Below are positions 1 to 7,799 of a DNA stretch of 47,369 nucleotides, piece after piece. Numbering within the stretch: the first letter of the stretch is position 1; the number at the start of each line of letters is the position of its first letter. The position numbers and the translations under genes were made by a program. The notes under the pieces are model-generated. The model made no database searches, was not told the DNA's origin, and saw only the letters and a list, made by a program, of their open reading frames with translations. The stretch lies in NCBI GenBank assembly GCA_031552235.1, contig JAVBMR010000018.1:1-47369 (forward strand), read 5' to 3'. The stretch comes from WRDF01 sp031552235. Its GTDB lineage: Bacteria > Bacteroidota > Bacteroidia > Bacteroidales > Rikenellaceae.

Positions 1-1
1 T

Positions 2-1252
2 CAGCCTCGGAAATATTTTCCCAGAGAGGTCGTGCAGGCAGATATCATAGATATTTTTAATACCATTAAAGAGCATCATCCCGATATGTTCTTTCGCACT
101 CCCAAGGAAGCGTTTGTTCCGCGCGTCAATGAACTTCTGGGGTCCCTGCCCGACTCAATGACCGCATATCAAGCATTCTCATACATCGCTCCGGTGGTGG
201 CCCTGGTCGGCGAAGGGCATACGAATGCGGAGTTTCCAGTTGAGTCATACTTAAACCAAAACCCTTATTGGTTGCCAGAACGCCCTTATATCGACAAAAA
301 GGATATGACGCTCAAGTTGGCAGAAGCCGGCTTCGAGTACCAAAGTATCGTCAGCATCAACGGCCGGACGAACAGGCAGATAGTGGATCAACTATTGTCT
401 TATTTTGGGACAGAAACAATCTATGGAAAGGTTTTTATGGCAAATGTTATGATGCATGGTTATTTCCCGCTTGTAGATTCTTCGCATATTTTCAGTATAG
501 AATACATTGACAAAGAAGGTGCTCTGAAAACGACCGAACTTGAGGGTGTGAGGATTATAGAATATCAAAAAAGGATAGGTGTACGTAATGAGAATGGCAT
601 TCTTACAGAGAATCACAATCCCGACCCTCTATTCAGGTTTTCGCGGGTTAATCCATCGACCGTTCTGTTCACGATGCCTGCTTTTGATAAAGAACAGGCC
701 CCGCATGTTATAGATTCAATGTTCGCATATATTAAATCAGACCATAAAGTCAAGAACCTGATTATAGACTTGAGGGGTAACTTGGGTGGGTCCGCTACAG
801 TCTATAATCAATTAATGAACTATCTGTCGCCTATTGAGTTCAGTGACTACTATGCCTACTCGATACTTTGTGCCTCTGATAGAACTAAAGAGTATGATCT
901 CCCAAAGGCAACTCCATATCCTGCAGAAAAACGGTTCAATGGCAATTTATATGTATTGATAGACAACGGCAGCTACTCTTGCTCGATATTGTTCTCTTAT
1001 GAGGTCCAGCGGCTTAAACTCGGAACCCTTATAGGAGAAGAGACAGGAGGCTCGGTATTTATGCATGGATACCCATGGACTCTTACAGTTGCATGGGGAT
1101 TGGAATTGAAATGTTCTTATGTTATTCTTAAAGTCCCTGACCTCGACCATTATAAAAAAACCATGGAGCCTGTTTACCCGGACATCGAAGTCCCTTCGGA
1201 CAAAGCTCTCGATAAAGCCCTGGAGGTCACCGCTTCGCCAAGGCGCAAGTAA
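2..1252 (+). CDS. S41-family peptidase (tail-specific protease type), 5' end outside window
   Basis: The reading frame is open to the left edge, so the true start is probably upstream; the first in-frame start-like codon is a GTG at 32. Seen: counting from that GTG, an S41 core with the strand LIIDLRGNLGG (about residues 244-254), a nucleophile-region segment NGSYSCS (about 312-318) and a GEETGG turn (about 336). These match the C-terminal processing/tricorn-like peptidase fold. The Lys of the classical Ser/Lys dyad and a PDZ domain are not evident, so it resembles the tricorn-like or PDZ-less S41 proteins common in Bacteroidota. Such proteins are usually exported and cleave envelope or imported peptides, but the N-terminus that would show a signal is missing. 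The gene is AT-richer than the core genes and converges on the lipoprotein gene to the right across a shared terminator. Family is confident; substrate is unknown. Confidence 0.8.
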   Translation, partial: QPRKYFPREVVQADIIDIFNTIKEHHPDMFFRTPKEAFVPRVNELLGSLPDSMTAYQAFSYIAPVVALVGEGHTNAEFPVESYLNQNPYWLPERPYIDKKDMTLKLAEAGFEYQSIVSINGRTNRQIVDQLLSYFGTETIYGKVFMANVMMHGYFPLVDSSHIFSIEYIDKEGALKTTELEGVRIIEYQKRIGVRNENGILTENHNPDPLFRFSRVNPSTVLFTMPAFDKEQAPHVIDSMFAYIKSDHKVKNLIIDLRGNLGGSATVYNQLMNYLSPIEFSDYYAYSILCASDRTKEYDLPKATPYPAEKRFNGNLYVLIDNGSYSCSILFSYEVQRLKLGTLIGEETGGSVFMHGYPWTLTVAWGLELKCSYVILKVPDLDHYKKTMEPVYPDIEVPSDKALDKALEVTASPRRK

Positions 1253-1401
1253 CTTTCACGTAATTTCCAACCGCTATTTTTTCTAACTAACCCTCGTCCC
1301 GCTCTGAAGAAATCATTTTATTTCTCATGTTGCTGATCGGCACCGGCATAAAGTACACGCTGTAAAACCTGTCCGGCATATCGTCAGCCAAGACAACAAA
1401 T

Positions 1402-1436
1402 GCAAAGGCGGCTACCATAACGGTGGCCGCCTTTGC
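1402..1436. terminator. Bidirectional hairpin between convergent genes
   Basis: An 11-bp perfect stem (1402-1412 with 1426-1436, GCAAAGGCGGC/GCCGCCTTTGC) lies between the S41 peptidase stop at 1252 and the convergent lipoprotein stop at 1503. Inner ACC/GGT bases extend the stem. There is no long T-run, so efficiency is uncertain, but the position suits both genes. The rest of 1253-1502 shows nothing else. Confidence 0.6.
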
Positions 1437-1502
1437 GTATATCATGCATCACGCCGGGGCTGGCGTTCGGCTATTCTGAATATCGGACAAAGTGTTCAAG
1501 CA

Positions 1503-2132
1503 TTACTCTTCCAACTCTCCGCCCGTATGCTTCGGGAAATTCGACAAAGGCCGATAATACCCCAGATGATGCACGTAGATCAGAAGGTCTTTTTTGCCGC
1601 GCCTCTCGTCTTTGGCATTGTAAGGCGGGACCTTGAAAAGGCTTCCTTTAATGGCATAGTCCGAAGCCGGGCCAAGCAAGCCAATCTGATCCATCCCATC
1701 ATATTCGTCCGGGTTGTACAGCGCCAGCTTCTGCCGCCAGTCGTCGAGATGGAGTTTAACGCCGGGATCGAGGACATTATCAAGTTTGCCGTCGATCCCC
1801 GCGCTAAGAAGAAGATATGACACGATCAGTGAATCGCCCGGGCCATAGAGCGGAACATACCCAACCCATTCACCTTTGCGAGAGAATACGTCGATGAAGT
1901 GCAGTATCTCCATCACTTCGATATCCTTAGGGTATTCCCGCTTATACACGAAGTAGACCTCATCGAGAGATTCGGGGAATCCGTCCACTTTGATAAAATT
2001 ATTGATCAGATCCTCATATCCAAGACCTCCGATTTTACCTTGTAGTTCCATTAATTTCTCATCGTAGGCTTTTTGCCCGTTCCCTGAGCACGAGAACATC
2101 ATGCACGCGATCACTAAAAATGTCCATTTCAT
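1503..2132 (-). CDS. Hypothetical lipoprotein, 209 aa
   Basis: No family recognised. Seen: a short Lys-containing N-terminus, a hydrophobic stretch and a lipobox ending at Cys15 (MMFSC), so it should be a signal-peptidase-II lipoprotein on the periplasmic or outer face. The mature part is soluble and acidic, with no repeats or obvious catalytic motif. The ATG lies only 2 bp beyond the stop of the Tyr-rich gene upstream on the same strand, so the two are almost certainly one operon driven by the promoter at 3039-3070. Base composition is lower in GC than the housekeeping genes, in keeping with an accessory patch. Inferred role: partner or processing or immunity factor for the Tyr-rich product; nothing in the sequence proves it. 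Confidence 0.75.
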   Translation of the reverse strand: MKWTFLVIACMMFSCSGNGQKAYDEKLMELQGKIGGLGYEDLINNFIKVDGFPESLDEVYFVYKREYPKDIEVMEILHFIDVFSRKGEWVGYVPLYGPGDSLIVSYLLLSAGIDGKLDNVLDPGVKLHLDDWRQKLALYNPDEYDGMDQIGLLGPASDYAIKGSLFKVPPYNAKDERRGKKDLLIYVHHLGYYRPLSNFPKHTGGELEE

Positions 2133-2134
2133 AA

Positions 2135-2770
2135 TTAATTGTTTAAGAAGTTATAGAAGGTATCATGATGTTCTTCAGGCACTTGAAGCGTCATCATAAG
2201 AGCGCCATTTCCCGACTCGGGATATCTGTTAAATTCATAACTATACCACTTGCCCGACTTATCAATACCATACGTAGGGTTGTAGTAACTAAATGGGCCT
2301 ACTTGTTTTGGTGGTTGCGAGTTTGTAACGATCTTCATATCATCGTATACTCCGAATTCTATAAATACAGGCATGGAAACTCCATTTATGATTAAAGTTG
2401 CCTGACACCTGTATCCTGCCCCTGTAACAACTGCAGGAAAGTTATCGAATACCTGGCGCATGTCAAAATATGGTTTATTACCCTTAATCGCTTGTTTTAA
2501 AGCCGTAAGGATAGCTGCAATTTTTTGACCGAAAGTCGAGTTTTTCCAATCCGGTTTTGTCGGGGTCGGTTTGGGATTCGGCTTGGGATCAGGCTTGGGA
2601 GCCTCGCCTCCGTCATCACCTCCTCCATCACCATTGTTAGGGTCATCTATGAGAGGTACTTCAGGATACGGTATCTGACAATACCAGTCCGGCTGATAAC
2701 CACAATAATCATAACTGTAGCCGTAATAACCCGTATCATAATAATCATACGCATATGCCGTGACATACAC
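2135..2770 (-). CDS. Tyr-rich, Pro-linker protein; body of a gene split by an in-frame stop
   Basis: The frame from 2770 begins at a GTG and encodes a Tyr/Asp-rich N-terminus (AYAYDYYDTGYYGYSYDY), then an acidic Gly/Asp stretch, a Pro-Lys-Asp/Asn linker (PKPDPKPNPKPTP) and a globular C-terminal domain of about 120 residues with no recognised family. The coding pattern continues upstream of the GTG in the same frame (DPVVNPDNPLVIPN) until a TAA at 2813-2815. Beyond that the frame continues to an ATG at 2896. The natural product was therefore probably about 253 residues starting at 2896. Either the gene is now broken, a GTG restart is used, or the stop is read through. No Sec signal is visible in either version. 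It is the first gene of an operon with the lipoprotein 2 bp downstream. Confidence 0.6.
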   Translation of the reverse strand: MYVTAYAYDYYDTGYYGYSYDYCGYQPDWYCQIPYPEVPLIDDPNNGDGGGDDGGEAPKPDPKPNPKPTPTKPDWKNSTFGQKIAAILTALKQAIKGNKPYFDMRQVFDNFPAVVTGAGYRCQATLIINGVSMPVFIEFGVYDDMKIVTNSQPPKQVGPFSYYNPTYGIDKSGKWYSYEFNRYPESGNGALMMTLQVPEEHHDTFYNFLNN

Positions 2771-2812
2771 GTTAGGAATGACGAGAGGATTATCCGGATT
2801 AACTACAGGATC

Positions 2813-2896
2813 TTATCCGTCCGCGCTTGCTTTGAGCATCTGGTTCGACGCTCCGTTTGCCAGACCTTCGAGGTCTGAATTTGAAATCGTTTTCAT
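2813..2896 (-). pseudogene. N-terminal 27 codons of the Tyr-rich gene, ended by in-frame TAA
   Basis: From the ATG at 2896-2894 the frame reads MKTISNSDLEGLANGA followed by SNQMLKASADG and TAA (2815-2813), in phase with the downstream body. The N-terminus lacks a Sec signal. Its layout (short charged start, SDLEGL, then a Gly-Ala pair at residues 15-16) resembles double-glycine-type leaders processed by C39-peptidase ABC exporters; this is inference. The promoter at 3039-3070 would give a 5' UTR of roughly 130 nt, which supports 2896 as the original start. Confidence 0.5.
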
Positions 2897-3038
2897 AAAT
2901 CAGTCAATTTGATAAAGTTAATTAATTAATCGGTAAATCCAAAGGAGCAGCAGCCTCCCGGCCGGGTCATAGGGCATGTGCACATGCCTCATTCAGGCGC
3001 CATAACACAACGTTAAGCTGTGCCGTATTCTCCGGGTA

Positions 3039-3070
3039 CAAATTTAGACACCACGACAGCGGCCGCCAAA
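3039..3070 (-). promoter_or_regulatory. Bacteroidota-type promoter for the Tyr-rich/lipoprotein operon
   Basis: On the minus strand TTTG (3070-3067) is followed after exactly 20 nt by TAAATTTG (3046-3039), matching the primary sigma factor consensus TTTG-N19-21-TAnnTTTG of Bacteroidota. The next gene on that strand begins at 2896. The rest of the 2897-3181 gap holds a foldable segment at about 3047-3147 (see findings) and no gene. Confidence 0.7.
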
Positions 3071-3181
3071 GTATTCGGGCCGTAGTTACTTACTACTTAC
3101 CGAGTTCGAGATCCGGTACGGCAGCATGGTGCGCATGCGAATTATGGACGGCGCGTTCCTTATAATCGCGCCGTAAAACAA

Positions 3182-3209
3182 GCCGGCAGGACTATTCAGT
3201 CCTGCCGGC
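3182..3209 (-). terminator. Rho-independent terminator of the sulfatase gene
   Basis: A 12-bp perfect stem (3182-3193 with 3198-3209, GCCGGCAGGACT) with a 4-nt loop lies 25 bp past the sulfatase stop and is followed on the minus strand by TTGTTTT. It separates the sulfatase from the accessory operon downstream. Confidence 0.85.
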
Positions 3210-3234
3210 CATAAGGGAATGTCACCCCCTCCCG

Positions 3235-4872
3235 CTAATCTTCCGCGCTTCCGCCCGGATGCTTAGGGAAGACGTTGTGCGAGGCCGCCCATTCGTTCCA
3301 CTGCGCAACCAACCGCGCAAGGATATCGGGGTACTTCGCCGCAATGTCTACACGTTCCGAGCGGTCGGCAACGACGTCGTACAGCTCCCAGTCCTTGCTG
3401 TTCTGGTCGCGCACGGCCTTCCATTTTCCATATCTCGCATAGCGGTTATCCTCGTGTTCGCCGAAGATATATTCGTGCAGCTCGGTTTTGGGTTTGGCGA
3501 GGGTCGGCATCATGCTCACGCCCACAAGCGGGTGTATCCTCTGTCCGCCGTGGAAAGTTTCGGGATACGAGGCCCCGGAAACGTCTATGAACGTGGCCAT
3601 GACGTCGGGCAGGAATGCCGCGTTGCGGCGTATCTGGCCTGCGTAACGCTTGGTCTTTTCGGGGTATGACATTATCATCGAGGTAGATATGCCGCCCTCG
3701 TAGGCACGCACCTTGTACTTGCGGAACGGCGTGTTGCTGACCTGCGCCCAAGGCTTGCCGTATGACGGATCGACCCAACTGTTCGGGTCGTTTATCTGCT
3801 TCACGTTGCCGAAGCCAGTTTCGCTGCCCGGTTCGGCGCAGGCCCCGTTGTCCGAGAAGAATAGGATCATCGTGTTGTCGAACTGCCCCGCGTCTTCGAG
3901 GTATTTTATGATGCGGCCAACATTGTAGTCCATGCAGTGTACCTGTGCGGCGTAGACCGACATGCGCAGGGCGCTTTTTTCCTGCTGCTCGGGCGTTAGC
4001 TCGTCCCATGTGCGGTTCTCCCACTCGCCGAAACCCCAATTTTTGTCTATGATGCCCAGCTCGACCATCTTGTCATAACGGGCTTGGCGGGTCTTTTGCC
4101 AGCCCTGGTCATACTTGCCTATGAACTTGTCGATATCCTCCTGTTTGGCGTGCAGCGGCCAGTGGGGGGCATTGTAGGCAAGGTAGAGGAAGAACGGCTC
4201 GTTCTTTTCGTGGCTCGAAATGAACTCAAGGGCGTAGTCTGTGAACCGGTCGGTAGTGTAGTATGGCTGCTCGGGCGGCGGAAGCTGCGTATTGTCAAGC
4301 GTCAGGCCACGCCCGCCCTGCGGCTTGAGGTAGCTCGAAGCCCCGGCGAGGATGCCGTAGTAGCGGTCGAAACCGCGTTGCAGAGGCCACTTCTCCTGCC
4401 CTATCAGCCCAAGGTGCCATTTACCGGTCATATATGTGTGGTAGCCCTCGGTCTTCAGCACCTCGGCAATGGTCACGCAGTTGCGGTTGAGAGCCCCGCG
4501 GTAGCCATACGTCCCGAAATCGTGCCCCGAGCGCTCCTTGTCCATCTCGCCGCCGTCCTCCGACATACCCCCGATCCCTGCGTCGTGCTGGTAGAGGCCC
4601 GTCAAAAGGCTCGCTCGGGTCGGGCACGAACGCCCCGTAGTATAGAAATTAGTATAACGGACACCCTTTCCGGCCAGCCGGTCGAGGTTGGGCGTCGGGA
4701 TCTCGCTGCCGAAGCACCCGAGGTCGGAATAACCCATGTCGTCGACCATGATAAGTATAATGTTGGGCTTATCGGTTTTTGCTTTTTTCGCCGCTGTCTG
4801 CGCGCCTAACGCCGTAACCGCCATTGCCGAGGCTGCGGCCACGACACCCATGCATAGTATTCTTTTTTCCAT
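3235..4872 (-). CDS. Exported sulfatase (S1 family), Ser-type active site
   Basis: Hydrolyses a sulfate ester, most likely on a glycan or aryl substrate, in the periplasm. Seen: an N-terminal signal peptide (residues 1-24, ending near GAQT), the metal-binding start NIILIMVDDMGYSDLGCFG, the formylglycine signature SCPTRASLLTG with Ser82 at the modified position (S-x-P-x-R), the TGKWHLG motif, and a second metal-site strand MILFFSDNGA. The length of 545 aa is normal. Because the modified residue is Ser rather than Cys, the aerobic formylglycine enzyme could not activate it; a radical-SAM maturase is needed, and one lies at 41498-42763. The gene stands alone with its own terminator; no SusC/SusD pair is adjacent, so it is not in an obvious polysaccharide-utilisation locus. 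The exact substrate cannot be read from the sequence. Confidence 0.92.
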   Translation of the reverse strand: MEKRILCMGVVAAASAMAVTALGAQTAAKKAKTDKPNIILIMVDDMGYSDLGCFGSEIPTPNLDRLAGKGVRYTNFYTTGRSCPTRASLLTGLYQHDAGIGGMSEDGGEMDKERSGHDFGTYGYRGALNRNCVTIAEVLKTEGYHTYMTGKWHLGLIGQEKWPLQRGFDRYYGILAGASSYLKPQGGRGLTLDNTQLPPPEQPYYTTDRFTDYALEFISSHEKNEPFFLYLAYNAPHWPLHAKQEDIDKFIGKYDQGWQKTRQARYDKMVELGIIDKNWGFGEWENRTWDELTPEQQEKSALRMSVYAAQVHCMDYNVGRIIKYLEDAGQFDNTMILFFSDNGACAEPGSETGFGNVKQINDPNSWVDPSYGKPWAQVSNTPFRKYKVRAYEGGISTSMIMSYPEKTKRYAGQIRRNAAFLPDVMATFIDVSGASYPETFHGGQRIHPLVGVSMMPTLAKPKTELHEYIFGEHEDNRYARYGKWKAVRDQNSKDWELYDVVADRSERVDIAAKYPDILARLVAQWNEWAASHNVFPKHPGGSAED

Positions 4873-4964
4873 ACGAAGTTTCAGATCGAGATTAATATAC
4901 CTGTAAAGATATAAATTTTTTACTATTTTTATAGCCGGTTAAAACCTTAAAACCATACAGCCAC

Positions 4965-5885
4965 ATGAAACACATATCGATATTGTTATCCGCAATAATT
5001 CTCGCGGCGGGGTGCGACGAAAGGCCCAAGAACGATCTGGCCAGGGTCTTCAGCTACAAAGTCGGGAAAGTGGAAATAGTTCAGCTCACAGACCAGGAAG
5101 CGAACATAAGCCCGAGTATACTCAACGTCAAGGACCCCGATAATTATACGGGCCTGACGCCCGACAAAGGGTTCGTCAACGCCACCAGCTCCTATATGCT
5201 CCGGTCGGGGGATAAGAAATACCTGTTCGACACGGGGATCGGCGACTGGATGAGTACCAACATGCACGGGATCGGCGAGCATACCCGGAATATACAGAAG
5301 ATATTTTTCACCCACCTCCACATGGACCATTTCGGGCGGATGATCTGGCAGAATTCGATAATGTACCCGAACGCGCAGCTGTACATACCCAAGGCCGAGT
5401 TCGAGTACTGGACAAGCGACGAGAACCTCGCCGCAAACCCGAACAACGGAACCAATTTCCTAAAGGTAAGGGAAATGCTCGAAGCGTACAAGGACCGCAT
5501 CACGCTGTTCGAGCCGGCTTCGATAGAGGCGGGCGGCACGGTGCTGGAGGATGGCATAACCGCTTTCGCCGCCCCCGGACACACCCCAGGACACACCATG
5601 TACCTGATCGAGTCGGGTAAAAAGAAACTGCTCATATGGGGCGACATCACCCATGCCACCTATGTGCAGGTTGCTTTCCCCGAGGTTTCGGTACGTTATG
5701 ACATCGACCCCAAGCAGGCGGCCGAAACCCGGCGCAAAGTATTGGAATTCGCCGCCGCGAACAAAATACCCGTAGCCGGAATGCACATCGTATACCCAGG
5801 CATCGGCACGATCACGGAGAAAGACGGCCAATACACGTTCAAGCCTGTCAGGGCAAGGTACCGCCCGTTCACGGGGAACCAATAG
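4965..5885 (+). CDS. Metallo-beta-lactamase-fold hydrolase, lipoprotein
   Basis: Seen: a lipoprotein signal with lipobox Cys17 (LAAGC) and the metal-binding motif HLHMDH at residues 117-122, followed later by the His of APGHTPGH and the Asp of WGDITH. This is the di-zinc site of the metallo-beta-lactamase superfamily. Overall layout (about 306 aa, a single domain) is like the lactonase/AiiA-type hydrolases, which open acyl-homoserine lactones or other lactones; the actual substrate is not determinable here. Being a lipoprotein it should act outside the cytoplasmic membrane. It is divergent from the sulfatase across 92 bp and is followed by a strong hairpin at 5910-5945. Function beyond hydrolase is inference. 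Confidence 0.85.
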   Translation: MKHISILLSAIILAAGCDERPKNDLARVFSYKVGKVEIVQLTDQEANISPSILNVKDPDNYTGLTPDKGFVNATSSYMLRSGDKKYLFDTGIGDWMSTNMHGIGEHTRNIQKIFFTHLHMDHFGRMIWQNSIMYPNAQLYIPKAEFEYWTSDENLAANPNNGTNFLKVREMLEAYKDRITLFEPASIEAGGTVLEDGITAFAAPGHTPGHTMYLIESGKKKLLIWGDITHATYVQVAFPEVSVRYDIDPKQAAETRRKVLEFAAANKIPVAGMHIVYPGIGTITEKDGQYTFKPVRARYRPFTGNQ

Positions 5886-5909
5886 AAGCCGTCCCGGCGG
5901 CCTAAGAAT

Positions 5910-5945
5910 GTTTCGCCCAAACCTCACTTGAGGTTTGGGCGAAAC
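5910..5945 (+). terminator. Strong hairpin after the metallo-hydrolase gene
   Basis: A 17-bp perfect stem (5910-5926 with 5929-5945, GTTTCGCCCAAACCTCA) lies 24 bp past the stop codon. No long T-run follows, so it may act as an RNA 3'-end stabiliser as much as a terminator. Confidence 0.6.
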
Positions 5946-5975
5946 CATTTGCGACACATCCGCCTGAGTAGGGCC

Positions 5976-6065
5976 GGGATCGGACACAGAACGGACAGTC
6001 GGGATCGGACACAGAACGGCGGGATCAGTGCCGGCCGCAGAACGAATGGTCGGGATCGGCCCAGG
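5976..6065. repeat. Degenerate tandem repeat, about 4 units
   Basis: Units start with GGGATCGGACACAGAACGG at 5976 and 6001, then degenerate versions at 6021 (GGGATCAGTG...CGCAGAACG) and 6052 (GGGATCGGCCCAGG). Unit lengths are 25, 20, 31 and 14. No coding frame is supported, and the unequal spacing rules out a CRISPR array. Confidence 0.7.
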
Positions 6066-6140
6066 TCGCCCGAGAACTATTCCCTGAGAAACGAAGCGTT
6101 TGCCGCCGCACATGGAGCTTGTTGTTATGGTAATTATATA

Positions 6141-6290
6141 TGCCTTTACAATACCCAGCGGTAAGCTGCTGGGTATTGTAAAGGCAGTCGCCACACCGCG
6201 GCCCGGCACTTCGTGCCGACCCCAGCAGCCGCGGAATGTGAATTTATCAAGCGCGGCAAGTGGCGGGAAATTAATCCGTAAAGATTAAAC
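6141..6290. repeat. Dispersed repeat family B, copy 1
   Basis: Begins with a 19-bp stem (6141-6159 with 6168-6186), followed by the nested hairpin of family B (6194-6238: outer arms CCGCGGC/GCCGCGG, inner CGGCAC/GTGCCG) and a tail AATTTATCAAGC...GGAAATTAATCCG...GATTAAA. Matching blocks occur at 34970-35122, 18657-18735 and 23869-24112. The whole 5886-6488 gap is non-coding: hairpin, tandem repeat, this element, then the epimerase terminator. Confidence 0.75.
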
Positions 6291-6440
6291 AAAAAATCAG
6301 CACCTAAATCGCAGGATCGGATATTCGCTCGTTTTCAGATAGTTATGGGCTGCTGGGCCGTCAGATTGACGGTATGACGGGCTGCCGGAACGAGAATACC
6401 TCTGTGGCGGTGAGTTGGCTCAAGGCCCAACTGCAAACAA

Positions 6441-6467
6441 AGGCCCCGGGCAAAATGCCCGGGGCCT
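6441..6467 (-). terminator. Rho-independent terminator of the epimerase gene
   Basis: A 12-bp perfect GC-rich stem (6441-6452 with 6456-6467, AGGCCCCGGGCA) with a 3-nt loop is followed on the minus strand by TTTGTTTG, just past the stop of the aldose epimerase gene. Confidence 0.85.
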
Positions 6468-6488
6468 CGATATATGCTGACCTGAAGC

Positions 6489-7643
6489 TTATTTACGCAC
6501 TTCGAAAGCGTAGATGCAGGTCTGGGTATACACTTCTTCCGGGCGAAGAATCGGCGACGGGAAGTTCTCGTGGTTGATGGCGTCCGGGAAGTTCTGGGTT
6601 TCCAGAGCGATACCCGAGCGGTATGTGTTCACGTTGCCGCGTTTGCCTACAACATTGCCTTTCATGAAGTTGCCGCTGTAGAACTGCATGCCTGGCTGGT
6701 CTGTGAGGATCTTCATCACGATACCGTTTGAGGGTTCGTACACTTCGGCTGCAAGAGTAACCGCTTTGGGATCTTCCGGTTTGTTGAGGATCCAGTTGTG
6801 GTCGTAGCCACCGCCGAATACAAGCGCTTCGAAGTCCTGGTCGATGCGTTCGCCGATAGCGGTCGGGGTGCGGAAATCGAGCGGAGTGCCTTCCACGCCT
6901 GCGATCTCTCCCGTCGGGATAAGGCCCGCGTCTGTCGGAGTGTAAGAATCGGCGTATATGGTCATTATGTGCGACAGGGACAGCGAGTCGTTCGTGCCGT
7001 GGAGGTTGAAGTAAGCGTGGCTGGTCGGGTTGAGGATGGTCGGAGCGTCTGTGGTCGCTTTGTAGTTGATAACCAGCTCGTTTTTCGGGGTGAGGGTGTA
7101 GGTAACCGTGAGAGTAAGGTTGCCGGGATACCCTTCTTCGCCGTCGGCGGAGAAGTATGTCATCTGAACGACGTCGAGGCTGTCGGCACCTTTGAACATC
7201 TGGGCGTCCCAAACCTTGCCGCTGAAGCCGTTGATACCGCCGTGGAGGTGGTTCTCGCCGTTGTTGATAGTCAACTGGTAGTCTTTGCCGTCGAGCGTGA
7301 ACTGGCCTTTGCCGATGCGGTTGCCGTAGCGTCCCACAACAGGGCCATAGTTGATATCTGTCGCGTTAACATATGCCTCTCCCGTTTCGAAGCCCATGAT
7401 AACGTCTTTGAAGTTACCGTCTTTATCTGGCACCCAAATATCTACGAGGCGTGCGCCGTAGTTGGTAACCTGCACGGCCATGCCGTTTTCGTTCTTGAGG
7501 GTGTAGAGGTTTATCGCCTTGCCGTCGAGTTCGGTGGCGAACGCCTGTTCGTCCAACAGTTGCGGAAGCGCAACTTCTTTTTTCTGACCGCCGCATGCTG
7601 CCACAAGGACTGCAACGGCACCCATTAGGAAAAGTTTTTTCAT
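6489..7643 (-). CDS. galM: Aldose 1-epimerase (mutarotase), lipoprotein
   Basis: Interconverts alpha and beta anomers of aldoses such as galactose or glucose. Seen: lipobox Cys17 (VLVAAC), the sugar-binding block GPVVGRYGNRIGKG, the His motif NGENHLHGG, the catalytic-His motif NPTSHAYFNLHG and the C-terminal block with the catalytic Glu (ALETQNFPDAINHENFPSPIL, near 350-370). The length of 384 aa fits the family plus a lipoprotein leader. The lipid anchor implies action in the periplasm or on the outer membrane, common in Bacteroidota where sugars are released outside. A -7-like box (TAAATTTG on the minus strand, 7689-7682) lies 38 bp upstream of the start. It is monocistronic by its terminator. 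Confidence 0.92.
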   Translation of the reverse strand: MKKLFLMGAVAVLVAACGGQKKEVALPQLLDEQAFATELDGKAINLYTLKNENGMAVQVTNYGARLVDIWVPDKDGNFKDVIMGFETGEAYVNATDINYGPVVGRYGNRIGKGQFTLDGKDYQLTINNGENHLHGGINGFSGKVWDAQMFKGADSLDVVQMTYFSADGEEGYPGNLTLTVTYTLTPKNELVINYKATTDAPTILNPTSHAYFNLHGTNDSLSLSHIMTIYADSYTPTDAGLIPTGEIAGVEGTPLDFRTPTAIGERIDQDFEALVFGGGYDHNWILNKPEDPKAVTLAAEVYEPSNGIVMKILTDQPGMQFYSGNFMKGNVVGKRGNVNTYRSGIALETQNFPDAINHENFPSPILRPEEVYTQTCIYAFEVRK

Positions 7644-7799
7644 AAGTCGTGAGTGTTAGGTTGGTGGATGTTTTATCGTTACAAATTTATGCAAAATTCC
7701 TTAACAACAACATACTCAGCCTGTTTTTCGGCTTTTTTTATGCAATTATCCGAAAAAATACTCACTGCCGTCAAACAGGTCGTTATTAATCTCACGGTG

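Noticed and set aside
3047..3147. Functional 5S rRNA gene
   Set aside because: Several standard 5S positions are missing, no 23S is adjacent and a promoter element lies within it; reported only as a low-interest observation.
5976..6065. CRISPR-like spacing in the tandem repeat
   Set aside because: Units differ in length and there are no unique spacers of constant size or cas genes.
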